The notes under the pieces: generated by a model
Database searches by the model: none
Told to the model about the DNA's origin: nothing
What the model saw: only the letters and a program-made list of their open reading frames with translations
Assembly: GCF_026283965.1 (NCBI RefSeq)
Contig: NZ_JAPDPD010000006.1
Location: 124,001 to 188,000, forward strand
Direction: 5' to 3'
DNA from: Dyella subtropica
GTDB taxonomy: Bacteria; Pseudomonadota; Gammaproteobacteria; Xanthomonadales; Rhodanobacteraceae
DNA length: 64,000 nt
Translations under genes and position numbers: made by a program
Part shown: in pieces, positions 8,461-16,025 of the stretch
Layout of the letters: each line of letters opens with the position of its first letter
How positions within the stretch are numbered: position 1 is the first letter of the stretch

Positions 8461-9660
8461 GTGTCTCACTTTGCATCCGTTGAAATGACCCCGGGCGATC
8501 CGATCCTGGGACTCACCGAGGCCTATCTGGCCGATACGCGTCCGGGCAAGGTCAACCTGGGCGTGGGCATTTATTACGACGAACAAGGCCGCATTCCGCT
8601 GCTGCGCGCCGTGCGCGAAGTGGAGCAGGCGCTGGCGCTGGAAGCGAAACCGCGCGGCTACCTGCCGATCGACGGCCTGCCGGCGTATACCCAGGCCACG
8701 CAGAAGCTGGTGTTCGGCCCCGAGTCGCCGCTGTTGGCCGCTGGCCGCGTGGCCACCTCGCAGACCATCGGCGGCAGTGGCGCGTTGCGCATCGGTGCGG
8801 ACCTGCTGAAGAAAGTGCTGCCCAAAGCCAAGATCGCCATCAGCAATCCGAGCTGGGAAAACCATCGCGTGGTGTTCAGCGCCGCCGGTTTCGACGTCGT
8901 CGAATACGCCTACTACGACGCGGCCACGCATGGCCTGGATTTCGCCGGCATGCTTGCCGATCTCGGCAAACTGGAACCAGGCACCGTGGTGTTGCTGCAC
9001 GCCTGCTGCCATAACCCGACCGGCGTGGACCTCACCGCCGAGCAGTGGAAGCAAGTGGTCGCGCTGGTGAAGGACCGCAACCTGCTGCCCTTCATCGACA
9101 TGGCCTATCAGGGCTTCGATCAGGGTATCGATGCGGACGCCACCGCCGTACGCTTGTTTGCCGAGTCCGGCATCGAATCCTTCGTGGTCGCCAACTCGTA
9201 CTCCAAGTCGTTCTCGCTGTATGGCGAGCGCGTGGGCGCGTTGTCCGTCGTCGGTGCCAACCGCGAGGAAGCGCTGCGCGTGCAATCGCTGGTCAAGCGC
9301 ACCATCCGCTCCAACTACTCCAGCCCGTCCACGCACGGTGGTGCGCTGGTCGCTGGCGTGCTCAACAGCGTCGAGCTGCGTGCGGTGTGGGAGCAGGAGC
9401 TGACCGAGATGCGCGAGCGCATCCACGCGATGCGTGCGGGCATGGTGGAGAAGCTGGCCGCGAACGGTTCGCCGCAGTTCGGTTTCATCCAGAAGCAGGC
9501 AGGCATGTTCTCCTATTCGGGCTTGAGCAAGGAGCAGGTGGATAAGCTGCGCGAGGAGTATGCGATCTATGCCATCGGCACCGGCCGCATCTGTGTGGCT
9601 GCGTTAAATCGCGCCAACCTGGATACCGTGGTGTCGGCCGTCTCTGCGGTCAGTCGCTGA
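8461..9660 (+). CDS. tyrB: Aromatic amino acid aminotransferase
   Basis: This PLP-dependent class I aminotransferase of the aspartate/tyrosine group (399 aa from this start) carries the family N-terminus FASVEMTPGDPILGLTEAY. It has the PLP-Asp/Tyr region HACCHNPTGVD, the Schiff-base lysine in SYSKSFSLYGERVGAL (about Lys249) and SNYSSPSTHGG. It interconverts aromatic amino acids or aspartate and their 2-oxo acids. The GTG at 8461 puts the start where family members begin; the ATG at 8434 would add nine residues. The frame stays open upstream into ttcA, but that part is a shadow. Confidence 0.88.
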   Translation: MSHFASVEMTPGDPILGLTEAYLADTRPGKVNLGVGIYYDEQGRIPLLRAVREVEQALALEAKPRGYLPIDGLPAYTQATQKLVFGPESPLLAAGRVATSQTIGGSGALRIGADLLKKVLPKAKIAISNPSWENHRVVFSAAGFDVVEYAYYDAATHGLDFAGMLADLGKLEPGTVVLLHACCHNPTGVDLTAEQWKQVVALVKDRNLLPFIDMAYQGFDQGIDADATAVRLFAESGIESFVVANSYSKSFSLYGERVGALSVVGANREEALRVQSLVKRTIRSNYSSPSTHGGALVAGVLNSVELRAVWEQELTEMRERIHAMRAGMVEKLAANGSPQFGFIQKQAGMFSYSGLSKEQVDKLREEYAIYAIGTGRICVAALNRANLDTVVSAVSAVSR

Positions 9661-9684
9661 CCCCTGTTTACTGCTTACTGGTCC

Positions 9685-9702
9685 GGCCGCCGCAAGGCGG
9701 CC
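9685..9702. other. GC-rich hairpin between tyrB and rdgC
   Basis: GGCCGCC-GCAA-GGCGGCC is a perfect 7-bp stem with a GCAA tetraloop, 24 bp after the aminotransferase stop. No T run follows, so it may be an RNA-stabilising or weak terminator hairpin. Confidence 0.5.
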
Positions 9703-9725
9703 CTCACCCTGCTTTCGGAACTTGA

Positions 9726-10643
9726 ATGTTTTTTCGCAATTTGACGCTGTTCCGCTTCTCCCCCGCCGTAGCCGAAGACCTGAGCCGCCTCGATGAAGCC
9801 CTGGGCGAAAACCGCCTGCGGCCCTGCGGTCCGCTGGAAATGGGCACCAAGGGTTTCGTACCCCCGGTGGGCCGTGGCGAGGAAGCCGCGCTGACCCATG
9901 CCGTCAACGCCTGCACCCTGGTCACCGTGGGCAGCGAAGACAAGCTGCTGCCCGCCGCCGTGGTCAACGACGAGCTGTACCGCAAGGTGCAGAAGATCGC
10001 CGAGGAAGAAGGCCGCAAAGTCGGCGGCCGCGAACGCAAGCGCATCAAGGAAGACCTGCTCACCGAGCTGCTGCCGCGCGCTTTCGTGCGCAGTTCGCGC
10101 CTGTCCGCCTACGTCGACAAGAAACACGGCTGGCTGGTGCTGGACACCTCCAGCCGCAAGTCCGCCGAAAATGCCCTCACCCAGGTGCGCGAAGCCCTGG
10201 GCAGCTTCCCTGCGGTGCCGCTGGCGCCGGAAGAGGGCCCGCGCGTACTGATGACCGACTGGCTCGCCACCGGCAATCTGCCGGGCGGCTTGGCGTTGGG
10301 CGACGAGTGCGAACTGCGCGACCCCGCCACCGCCACCGGCGCCATTGCCCGCTGCCGCCGGCAGGAGCTGGACAGCGAAGAGGTCAAGGAACACCTGCGC
10401 AACGGCAAGCAGGTCTTCCAGCTCGGTCTCACCTTCGACGACCGCATGAGCTTCGTGCTGGGCGAAGACCTGATCGTCCGCAAACTCAAATTCCTCGACG
10501 TGGTGCTGGACGAGATGGGCGACAGCCACCAGGACGCCTCCGCCGAAATGGACGCCCGCTTCGCACTGCTCACCCTGGAGCTGGAGCGCCTGCTGGGCAA
10601 ACTGGAAGAGTGGTTCGGCCTGCCACGCCCCGCCGACGCCTAG
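9726..10643 (+). CDS. rdgC: Recombination-associated protein RdgC
   Basis: The 305-aa protein matches the RdgC family in length and throughout: FFRNLTLFRF at the N-terminus, the GFVPPVGRGEE-type block, ELLPRAFVRSSR, and the C-terminal block ending in KLEEWFGLP. RdgC is a ring-forming DNA-binding protein that modulates RecA-dependent recombination. It begins 65 bp after the aminotransferase gene. Confidence 0.93.
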   Translation: MFFRNLTLFRFSPAVAEDLSRLDEALGENRLRPCGPLEMGTKGFVPPVGRGEEAALTHAVNACTLVTVGSEDKLLPAAVVNDELYRKVQKIAEEEGRKVGGRERKRIKEDLLTELLPRAFVRSSRLSAYVDKKHGWLVLDTSSRKSAENALTQVREALGSFPAVPLAPEEGPRVLMTDWLATGNLPGGLALGDECELRDPATATGAIARCRRQELDSEEVKEHLRNGKQVFQLGLTFDDRMSFVLGEDLIVRKLKFLDVVLDEMGDSHQDASAEMDARFALLTLELERLLGKLEEWFGLPRPADA

Positions 10644-11066
10644 GCTCTTGCCCCTCCCGGGGCCAGGGTTGCAGCTTTTGCCCCTCCCCCTGCTTGCGAC
10701 GCGAAGCTAGTCCCGTGGGCCAGGGGGCTGGGGGGATAAGCCCTTGCGACGACATAGCCGGCTTGCGGGACTTAACCCCGGCCTGACTTAGTAGCCTGAA
10801 CGACATCTCGAATGCTTCGAGGTGTCCCCTCTCCAGGCCCGCCACTGTGAGGTCGCTGCCCCGCGCCCCGCGCTGCGCCTCACTTGTTCGCGCCGAAGCG
10901 AGTCTGCAGGCCGCTTCCGGCGAAATTCCCCCTCCGCTGAAGCCATAGACACGACCAACACGTCACAGGAGAGTCTTGCGAAGCCTGCATGCTCTCCCAA
11001 CATAGGCCGGGGGAGAATGACCGCAGGACGCGCTGGCAAAGCAGGCGAGTCGAACAAGGCAGGACC
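10644..11066. repeat. Non-coding stretch with C/T-rich repeat copy
   Basis: No credible gene lies here. Positions 10646-10760 hold a degenerate copy of the C/T-rich intergenic repeat also found at 51476, 61719 and 21190 (TTGCCCCTCCCCCTGCTTGC ... AAGCCCTTGCGAC). At 10802-10826 there is a hairpin, GACATCTCGAA-TGC-TTCGAGGTGTC. The remainder to the metallopeptidase start shows nothing I can name; a minus-strand frame through it has unusual composition and no start signal. Confidence 0.55.
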
Positions 11067-11837
11067 ATGGCGCAGCACCTCGAAGGCGATTGGCTGGAAC
11101 TGGCGACAACAAGCGGCAGCACCATCCGTGTGCAGAAGTCCGCGCATCCGCGTGCGCGCCGCTTGCGTCTCACCGTCACGCCGAAAGGCGCGCGCGTGTC
11201 ATATCCGCACGGCACGCATCCCGCGCAAGTCAGCGCCTTCTTGCGCAGCCATGTGGATTGGCTGGAGAAGAAGCTCGACGAACTCAACCTCATCAGCAAA
11301 CCGCTGCCGCCGTTGCGCATGGGCTACGCCACGGAATTTCCGCTGCGCGGCGACACCGTGTTGCTGGATTGGGCCGAAGGCCCGTATCCCAAAGTGGAGC
11401 ACTACGACGGCGGCATCACCTTGGTGATACCGCGTCCGCACACGCGCGCACTGCCTGTCGCGCGCGGACTGCTCGCGTCGCATTTCGAATCGCTGATGCG
11501 CCGCGATGTCTCGCGCTGGATGGCCGCCTATGTGCCTCAGCTTGGCCTCGCGCCCACCGCGCTCAGGATTCGCCCCATGAAAAGCCTGTGGGGCAGCCTC
11601 GACACGCGCGACCGCATCAACCTCGATCTCGCCCTCGCGTTAGCGCCGCCTGCGGCATTGCGCTACGTGCTTGCGCACGAGCTGTGTCATCTGCGCGTGC
11701 GCAGCCACTCGCCGCGATTCTGGGCGCATGTCGAAAGCATTTTTCCCGACTGGCGCGAACAGCGCGATTGGTTGCGGCAGAACGGTGCGATCTTGAAAGC
11801 GGAGCTGGATCGGCTGATCGCCGACGTCGCGGATTGA
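11067..11837 (+). CDS. YgjP/SprT-like zinc metallopeptidase (M48-type DUF45)
   Basis: The 256-aa protein has the DUF45/YgjP-like metallopeptidase core: MKSLWGSLDTRDRINLDLALALAPPAALRYVLAHELCHL, with HELCH as the zinc-binding HExxH, followed by the third-ligand block HSPRFWAHVE. The N-terminal half (RARRLRLTVTPKGARVSYP) is the usual beta-rich part of this family. The ATG at 11067 with AAGGCAGGA upstream is chosen; the frame is open further upstream. The cellular substrate is unknown. Confidence 0.87.
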   Translation: MAQHLEGDWLELATTSGSTIRVQKSAHPRARRLRLTVTPKGARVSYPHGTHPAQVSAFLRSHVDWLEKKLDELNLISKPLPPLRMGYATEFPLRGDTVLLDWAEGPYPKVEHYDGGITLVIPRPHTRALPVARGLLASHFESLMRRDVSRWMAAYVPQLGLAPTALRIRPMKSLWGSLDTRDRINLDLALALAPPAALRYVLAHELCHLRVRSHSPRFWAHVESIFPDWREQRDWLRQNGAILKAELDRLIADVAD

Positions 11838-11913
11838 CGCGCGCTCGTTGTTTTCGTCGCTACTTCCGATAGGTGGTTCAGGGTGGCAAAGCGAAAAGCA
11901 GTCATACTGCCCC

Positions 11914-12282
11914 GTGAATACCCTCCCCGATCCCTACGCCGAGCGCGTAGACCCCGCTGTCAGTTGCAGCAGTTGCGAGGCCGTCTGTTGCCGCCTCACC
12001 GTGGTACTGATGCCCGATGACAACGTTCCCGACTGGTTGATCGACCGCCACACCCATGGCCTGGAAACCCTGGCCAAAGGCGACGACGGCTGGTGCATCG
12101 GCGTAGACCGCAACACCTTGCGCTGCACGATCTACGACCAGCGCCCCGGCATCTGCCGCAAATTCGCCATGGGCAGCCCAGGCTGCCGGCATGAGCGTGA
12201 GCAATGGTTCGATCGGCCCGCTCCTGCGGATCATGACGCACATACGCACTCGGACAAGATGCCGCTGTTTTTCTCTCGTTGA
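11914..12282 (+). CDS. YkgJ-like cysteine-cluster protein
   Basis: The 122-aa product carries the Fe/Zn cluster-type pattern of the YkgJ/CxxCxxCC family: CSSCEAVCC near the N-terminus, a later Cys in GWCIGVD, then LRCTIYDQRPGICRKF and a final Cys in GSPGCRHE. These proteins are thought to bind a metal or an Fe-S cluster; their role is not established. The start is the GTG at 11914, since the upstream open frame is in a different-looking, non-conserved region. Confidence 0.82.
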   Translation: MNTLPDPYAERVDPAVSCSSCEAVCCRLTVVLMPDDNVPDWLIDRHTHGLETLAKGDDGWCIGVDRNTLRCTIYDQRPGICRKFAMGSPGCRHEREQWFDRPAPADHDAHTHSDKMPLFFSR

Positions 12283-12332
12283 CGAAGTCAGCGCGACACG
12301 CATACTCACCCCTTCCATCCAAGGAGGATTCG

Positions 12333-13106
12333 ATGCGTCTCGCACTGCTTACTGCACTTACCGCCCTGGCGTTGCCCGTTGCTGCGGGTGCTCAGGCGTC
12401 GCACGAAGCGACATCCTCAGCATCTAGCATGATCGCCACCGCTTTGAGCGACCCGGCCCGCCAAGCCGATGCCGCCAATGATGCACGTCGCAAGGCGGCT
12501 GACGTCATTGCCTTCTCCGAGATCAAACCCGGAAGCCGCGTGCTGGACCTGATTCCGGGCGGTGGATACTTCAGTCGCGCTTTCAGCGCTGTCGTGGGGC
12601 CCAAAGGCTACGTGTACGCCGTTTTTCCGGAAGCCTACGAGAAGGTGGAGCCGGGCTTCGCTGACAAGCTGCGCGAAGTCGCCAAGCAACCTCACTACGG
12701 AAATATCGAAGTGCTGCTGCAGCCTGCCAACCAGCTCACCGTGCCTGCACCTGTCGACCTGGTGTTCACCTCGCAGAACTATCACGACTACCCGGACAAG
12801 TTCATGGGCAACGTGGACCCGGCGGTGCTCAACAAGCAGGTGTTCGACGCGCTTCGCCCGGGCGGCCTGTTCGTGATCGTCGATCACGCCGCCGAAACCG
12901 GTTCCGGCATGCGGGATACCGACACGCTGCATCGCATCGATCCGGCGATCGTCAAAAAGCAGGTCGAAGCGGCCGGATTCGTGTTCGATGGCGAGTTGAA
13001 CGTGCTGCGCAACCCGGCCGATACCCACACCAAGAAGGTCTTCGACAAATCCATCCGCGGCCAGACCGATCAATTCATCTATCGCTTCCGCAAGCCGGCG
13101 GCCTGA
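12333..13106 (+). CDS. Exported class I SAM-dependent methyltransferase-like protein
   Basis: The 257-aa protein starts after a strong ribosome binding site (AAGGAGGA) with a clear signal peptide (MRLALLTALTALALPVAAGAQA). The mature part has a Rossmann methyltransferase layout: the motif I equivalent VLDLIPGGGYFSRAFSAVVG, then YVYAVFPEAYE, VDLVFTSQNYHDYP and ALRPGGLFVIVDHAAETGSG. Methyltransferases need cytosolic SAM, so an exported version is odd, but this family recurs in proteobacteria. The activity is unproven. Confidence 0.82.
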   Translation: MRLALLTALTALALPVAAGAQASHEATSSASSMIATALSDPARQADAANDARRKAADVIAFSEIKPGSRVLDLIPGGGYFSRAFSAVVGPKGYVYAVFPEAYEKVEPGFADKLREVAKQPHYGNIEVLLQPANQLTVPAPVDLVFTSQNYHDYPDKFMGNVDPAVLNKQVFDALRPGGLFVIVDHAAETGSGMRDTDTLHRIDPAIVKKQVEAAGFVFDGELNVLRNPADTHTKKVFDKSIRGQTDQFIYRFRKPAA

Positions 13107-13180
13107 CGGCGCTCACATAAAACAACGTTCGCATCGCCGTTGTAGGTGCCCACGCGAGGCGCACAATCAAGCAAAGCCCA

Positions 13181-13210
13181 TGTTGTCCAAATCCCCGACG
13201 CTCGCGCGTC
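13181..13210 (+). promoter_or_regulatory. Candidate ECF-type promoter for the YCII/sigma pair
   Basis: TGTCCA (13185-13189 with flanking TTG) is followed after about 17 bases by CGTC (13207-13210), about 50 bp before the YCII gene. ECF42-group sigma factors are described as recognising a TGTCGA-like -35 and a CGTC/CGAC -10, so self-activation of the pair is plausible. This is a motif match by eye with one mismatch. Confidence 0.3.
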
Positions 13211-13260
13211 ATAGTGTTGGCGGCGCACATGCCCGTCTAAACCCATGAAGGAGAAGGCGC

Positions 13261-13626
13261 ATGCAATACATCTTGATGACTTACGTGAACGAAGGTGGCT
13301 GGACCAAGCTGACGCCTGCCGAGCAAGCGCAGGGCGTCGCGTCTTACCAGGCGTATTCCGATGCGCTGGTCGAGGCGAAGGTGATGGTCGGCGCCAATCG
13401 TCTGCAACACACCCCTTCGGCGACTACGGTCCGCGCGGTGAACGGCAAGGCGCAGGTGCTGGATGGCCCTTATGCGGATTCCAAGGAACAGCTGGCCGGC
13501 TATTTTCTGATCGATGTGCCCGACCTCGATGCGGCGATCTCGTGGGCGGCGCGCTGTCCGGCCACCCACCATGGCGTAGTCGAAGTGCGTCCCGTCTGGG
13601 AGAGGTGCGACCAGTCTGGGACATGA
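13261..13626 (+). CDS. YCII-related (DGPF-type) protein
   Basis: The 121-aa YCII-domain protein starts MQYILMTYVNE and contains the family's signature region VLDGPYADSKEQLAGYFLIDVPDLDAAISWAA, with DGPY in place of DGPF, and ends in a VEVRPVWE strand. Proteins of this type are regularly encoded next to ECF42 sigma factors, as here, where the sigma gene starts 12 bp later. A function in oxidative or antibiotic stress response has been suggested for the group but is not settled. GAAGGAGAAGG precedes the ATG. Confidence 0.88.
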   Translation: MQYILMTYVNEGGWTKLTPAEQAQGVASYQAYSDALVEAKVMVGANRLQHTPSATTVRAVNGKAQVLDGPYADSKEQLAGYFLIDVPDLDAAISWAARCPATHHGVVEVRPVWERCDQSGT

Positions 13627-13638
13627 CGACGTAGGGCC

Positions 13639-14880
13639 ATGAGTCCGTGCGAGAAAGACGCGCAACAGACGGCGGACGCGGTAGCGCGACGCAGCTATGG
13701 CAAGCTCGTCGCCTACCTCGCCGTCCGCGCGCGCGATGTCGCGGCCGCCGAGGATGCGCTTTCGGAAGCGTTTGCCTCGGCGCTTGCCGCGTGGCCACGA
13801 AGTGGATGTCCGTCGAATCCGGAAGCGTGGTTGATGACGGTGGCGCGTCGGAAGCTTATCGATGTCGCACGGCATCAGCGCAGTGGCGAAGCGGTGACTA
13901 CGCAATTGCAGATTCTGGCCGAGGAGCCGGAAGCGCCGCTCGATACGGCGATCCCCGATATGCGCCTGGCTTTGATGTTTGCCTGCGCGCATCCAGCGAT
14001 TGAAGAAGGCATCCACGCACCCCTGATTCTGCAGGCGGTGCTCGGACTCGATGCCAAGGCCATTGCCTCGGCTTTCCTCACCTCTCCCGCGGCCATGGGC
14101 AAGCGTTTGGTCCGGGCCAAGGACAAGATCCGTCAGGCCGGCATACCTTTCTCCATCCCGGAGCGCGAAGAGCTGCCCGCGCGCCTTGCCAGTGTGCTTG
14201 ACGCCATCTATGCCGCGTTCACCGAAGGTTGGAGCGATCCCGGAGGCATGGACGCAACGCGTCGGGACCTCAGCGAAGAAGTGCTGTTCCTCGCCAAACT
14301 GGTGGCCGAACTTTTGCCCGACGAAGCTGAAGCTCTCGGCCTGCTCGCACTCATGCTGCACGCCGAGGCGCGCCGTCGCGCCAGGCGTTCGACGTCCGGC
14401 GCTTACATACCGTTCGCCGAACAGGAGTTGACGCTATGGGACACGGCGATGATCGAAGAAGCCGAATCCCTGCTCCGGCATGCGAGTGCGTTGCACGCCA
14501 TCGGTCGTTATCAACTGGAGGCCGCGCTGCAATCGGCGCACGTCCACCGCCGCCGCACGGGTCACGACAATTGGGCGGACGTAGTGCGGCTATACGATGC
14601 CTTGCTGACTCTCGCGCCGTCGCCCGTCGTAGCCGTCAATCGCGCGCTGGCCATGTCGGAACTGCACGGCGTGAAAGCCGGACTCGATGCGCTAGATGAT
14701 GTCGCGACGGACACACGTCTCGCCGAATACCAACCTTACTGGGCGACGCGCGCTGAACTCCTGGCGAGGGGCGGCGCTTACGGCGAGGCGCGTCATGCCT
14801 ATGAGATGGCAGTGGGTCTCGAGCGCGATCCCGCGGTCCGTCAGTTCTTGTTGCAACGCTGTGCGGTGCTGCCAGCCTGA
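13639..14880 (+). CDS. ECF sigma factor with C-terminal extension (ECF42 type)
   Basis: The 413-aa protein is about twice a minimal ECF sigma factor. Region 2 (VAYLAVRARDVAAAEDALSEAFASALAAW, NPEAWLMTVARRKLIDVARH) and region 4 (about 110-185) are followed by a roughly 220-residue helical extension with TPR-like character (DUF6596). No anti-sigma factor is nearby; in this group the extension and the YCII partner replace it as regulators. The pair is probably one operon with the upstream gene. Target genes cannot be read from the window. Confidence 0.88.
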   Translation: MSPCEKDAQQTADAVARRSYGKLVAYLAVRARDVAAAEDALSEAFASALAAWPRSGCPSNPEAWLMTVARRKLIDVARHQRSGEAVTTQLQILAEEPEAPLDTAIPDMRLALMFACAHPAIEEGIHAPLILQAVLGLDAKAIASAFLTSPAAMGKRLVRAKDKIRQAGIPFSIPEREELPARLASVLDAIYAAFTEGWSDPGGMDATRRDLSEEVLFLAKLVAELLPDEAEALGLLALMLHAEARRRARRSTSGAYIPFAEQELTLWDTAMIEEAESLLRHASALHAIGRYQLEAALQSAHVHRRRTGHDNWADVVRLYDALLTLAPSPVVAVNRALAMSELHGVKAGLDALDDVATDTRLAEYQPYWATRAELLARGGAYGEARHAYEMAVGLERDPAVRQFLLQRCAVLPA

Positions 14881-14914
14881 TCGAACGACAAGTCGTTCGA
14901 TCCGCCTATGGCGG
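14881..14914. other. Two consecutive hairpins after the sigma gene
   Basis: TCGAACGAC-AA-GTCGTTCGA (14881-14900) is a perfect 9-bp inverted repeat starting at the base after the sigma stop codon. CCGCC-TAT-GGCGG follows at 14902-14914. They lack a T run. They could end the transcript or act as a protein-binding palindrome. Confidence 0.5.
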
Positions 14915-14919
14915 CACCT

Positions 14920-15020
14920 GATTAGCGTCGATTCTTAGCTGGCGCGGTTTTGCCCCTCCCCTAGCTTTGCGTCGCAAGCAATGGAGCTAACCGCACACGT
15001 AGCTGAGAGTCGATCCGCTG
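14920..15020. repeat. GATTGGCG-type intergenic repeat element (diverged copy)
   Basis: The left end GATTAGCGTCGATTCTTAGCT and the C-rich interior GCCCCTCCCC...GCGTCGCAAGCA match the elements at 21165 and 29202. The right end AGCTGAGAGTCGATC is a diverged inverted copy of the left end. It fills the gap between the sigma gene and the next gene with no coding potential. Confidence 0.55.
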
Positions 15021-15125
15021 CGTGCATCAATCTCTGACAGTTGTCATAGCGACAGCCTCAGATTCCACACTTGGGTGCGCGGAGCGCATGCGGGACCATC
15101 AAGTGACACTTTAGGGGAGTGGATG

Positions 15126-15938
15126 ATGGAAGAGAGCGACATGCATGCACGTCCGCGGGTCGATCCATGGACTATGGTGGGATTGGTGTTGCTGCTGTTG
15201 CCCTTGCTCACGATGGCGCATGAGCTGCTTGGACATGCACTCACCTGCGTCGCTTCCGGTCATCGGCCCAGTGAACTCGGTGCCTATTACATCGAATGCC
15301 CCTCTACGGAAGGGTGGGCTACTCGCATCGTGTCCATGGCGGGTACCGGCATGGATGTCTTGCTGGCGGTGTTGGCGTATCTCGCATGGCGAAGGGTGGA
15401 GCGGCCGCTACTGCGATTGATGCTCTGGATCGTGTTTGCTGTGACAGGCATGGTCGCGGCCGGCTACTGGATGTTCTCGGGCGTAACCAATCTCGGTGAC
15501 TGGGGGCCGGACGTGGGTGGTGGTATCGGTCCGCTGCCCTGGCCGTGGCTATGGCGCGTTGGGTTGTTCGTCATCGGCCTGTACGCCTACAAGCGGGTGA
15601 TACTCATCAGTATCCGCATGCTGATCGCGATGCTGGGCGGCGGCGATCAGGCCCGCCGCGTGCAGCGGCATATCGCCATGACGGTCTATGTGGTCGGAGG
15701 TGTGGGCGCGCTGGTGGTCAGCCTATTCAATCCGCATGGCATGGTGATCACCCTGACGTCGGCGATCGCCTCAACGTTCGGCGGCCTCGCCGGTATGTTC
15801 AATGTAGCGTATTTCCCGCGTTGCGATCTGCCAGTGCAGGACTTCTACATCGGCCGCCACAACGCTCTCGTTGCGGTTGGCGTGCTGGTAACGCTGGCGT
15901 TTGCGGCCATTCTTGGGCCGACCGTTTATTTGCATTGA
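15126..15938 (+). CDS. Polytopic membrane protein with HELLGH motif
   Basis: The 270-aa protein has about six predicted membrane helices. The first contains AHELLGHAL (His32, Glu33, His37), which resembles the site-2-protease HExxH but has one extra residue between Glu and the second His. The second half includes WMFSGVTNLGDWGPDV, possibly a substitute for an M50 third-ligand motif, and a helix pair near the C-terminus. I cannot assign a family with certainty; it may be an M50-like relative or an inactive cousin. GGGGAG six bases before the second ATG sets the start. Confidence 0.75.
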   Translation: MEESDMHARPRVDPWTMVGLVLLLLPLLTMAHELLGHALTCVASGHRPSELGAYYIECPSTEGWATRIVSMAGTGMDVLLAVLAYLAWRRVERPLLRLMLWIVFAVTGMVAAGYWMFSGVTNLGDWGPDVGGGIGPLPWPWLWRVGLFVIGLYAYKRVILISIRMLIAMLGGGDQARRVQRHIAMTVYVVGGVGALVVSLFNPHGMVITLTSAIASTFGGLAGMFNVAYFPRCDLPVQDFYIGRHNALVAVGVLVTLAFAAILGPTVYLH

Positions 15939-15956
15939 GTGACTATTCGCACCTGA

Positions 15957-15990
15957 CAGAGCTCGGCGGGCTGACGCCCGCCGAGCTCTG
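15957..15990. terminator. 15-bp perfect hairpin between convergent genes
   Basis: CAGAGCTCGGCGGGC-TGAC-GCCCGCCGAGCTCTG sits between the end of the membrane-protein gene and the end of the collagenase gene. There is no T run on either side, but the very stable stem between convergent genes suggests a shared transcript boundary. Confidence 0.6.
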
Positions 15991-16025
15991 AATCCAAACG
16001 ATACCACTAGGTTCTCGTATTGCCG

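Noticed and set aside
10788..11147. Minus-strand open frame before the metallopeptidase gene
   Set aside because: No ribosome binding site, no domain and it runs into the metallopeptidase gene on the other strand; the stretch looks like repeat-associated non-coding DNA.
15126..15938. Canonical M50 site-2 protease
   Set aside because: The motif is HELLGH, so the spacing does not match HExxH, and the third ligand motif is not clear.
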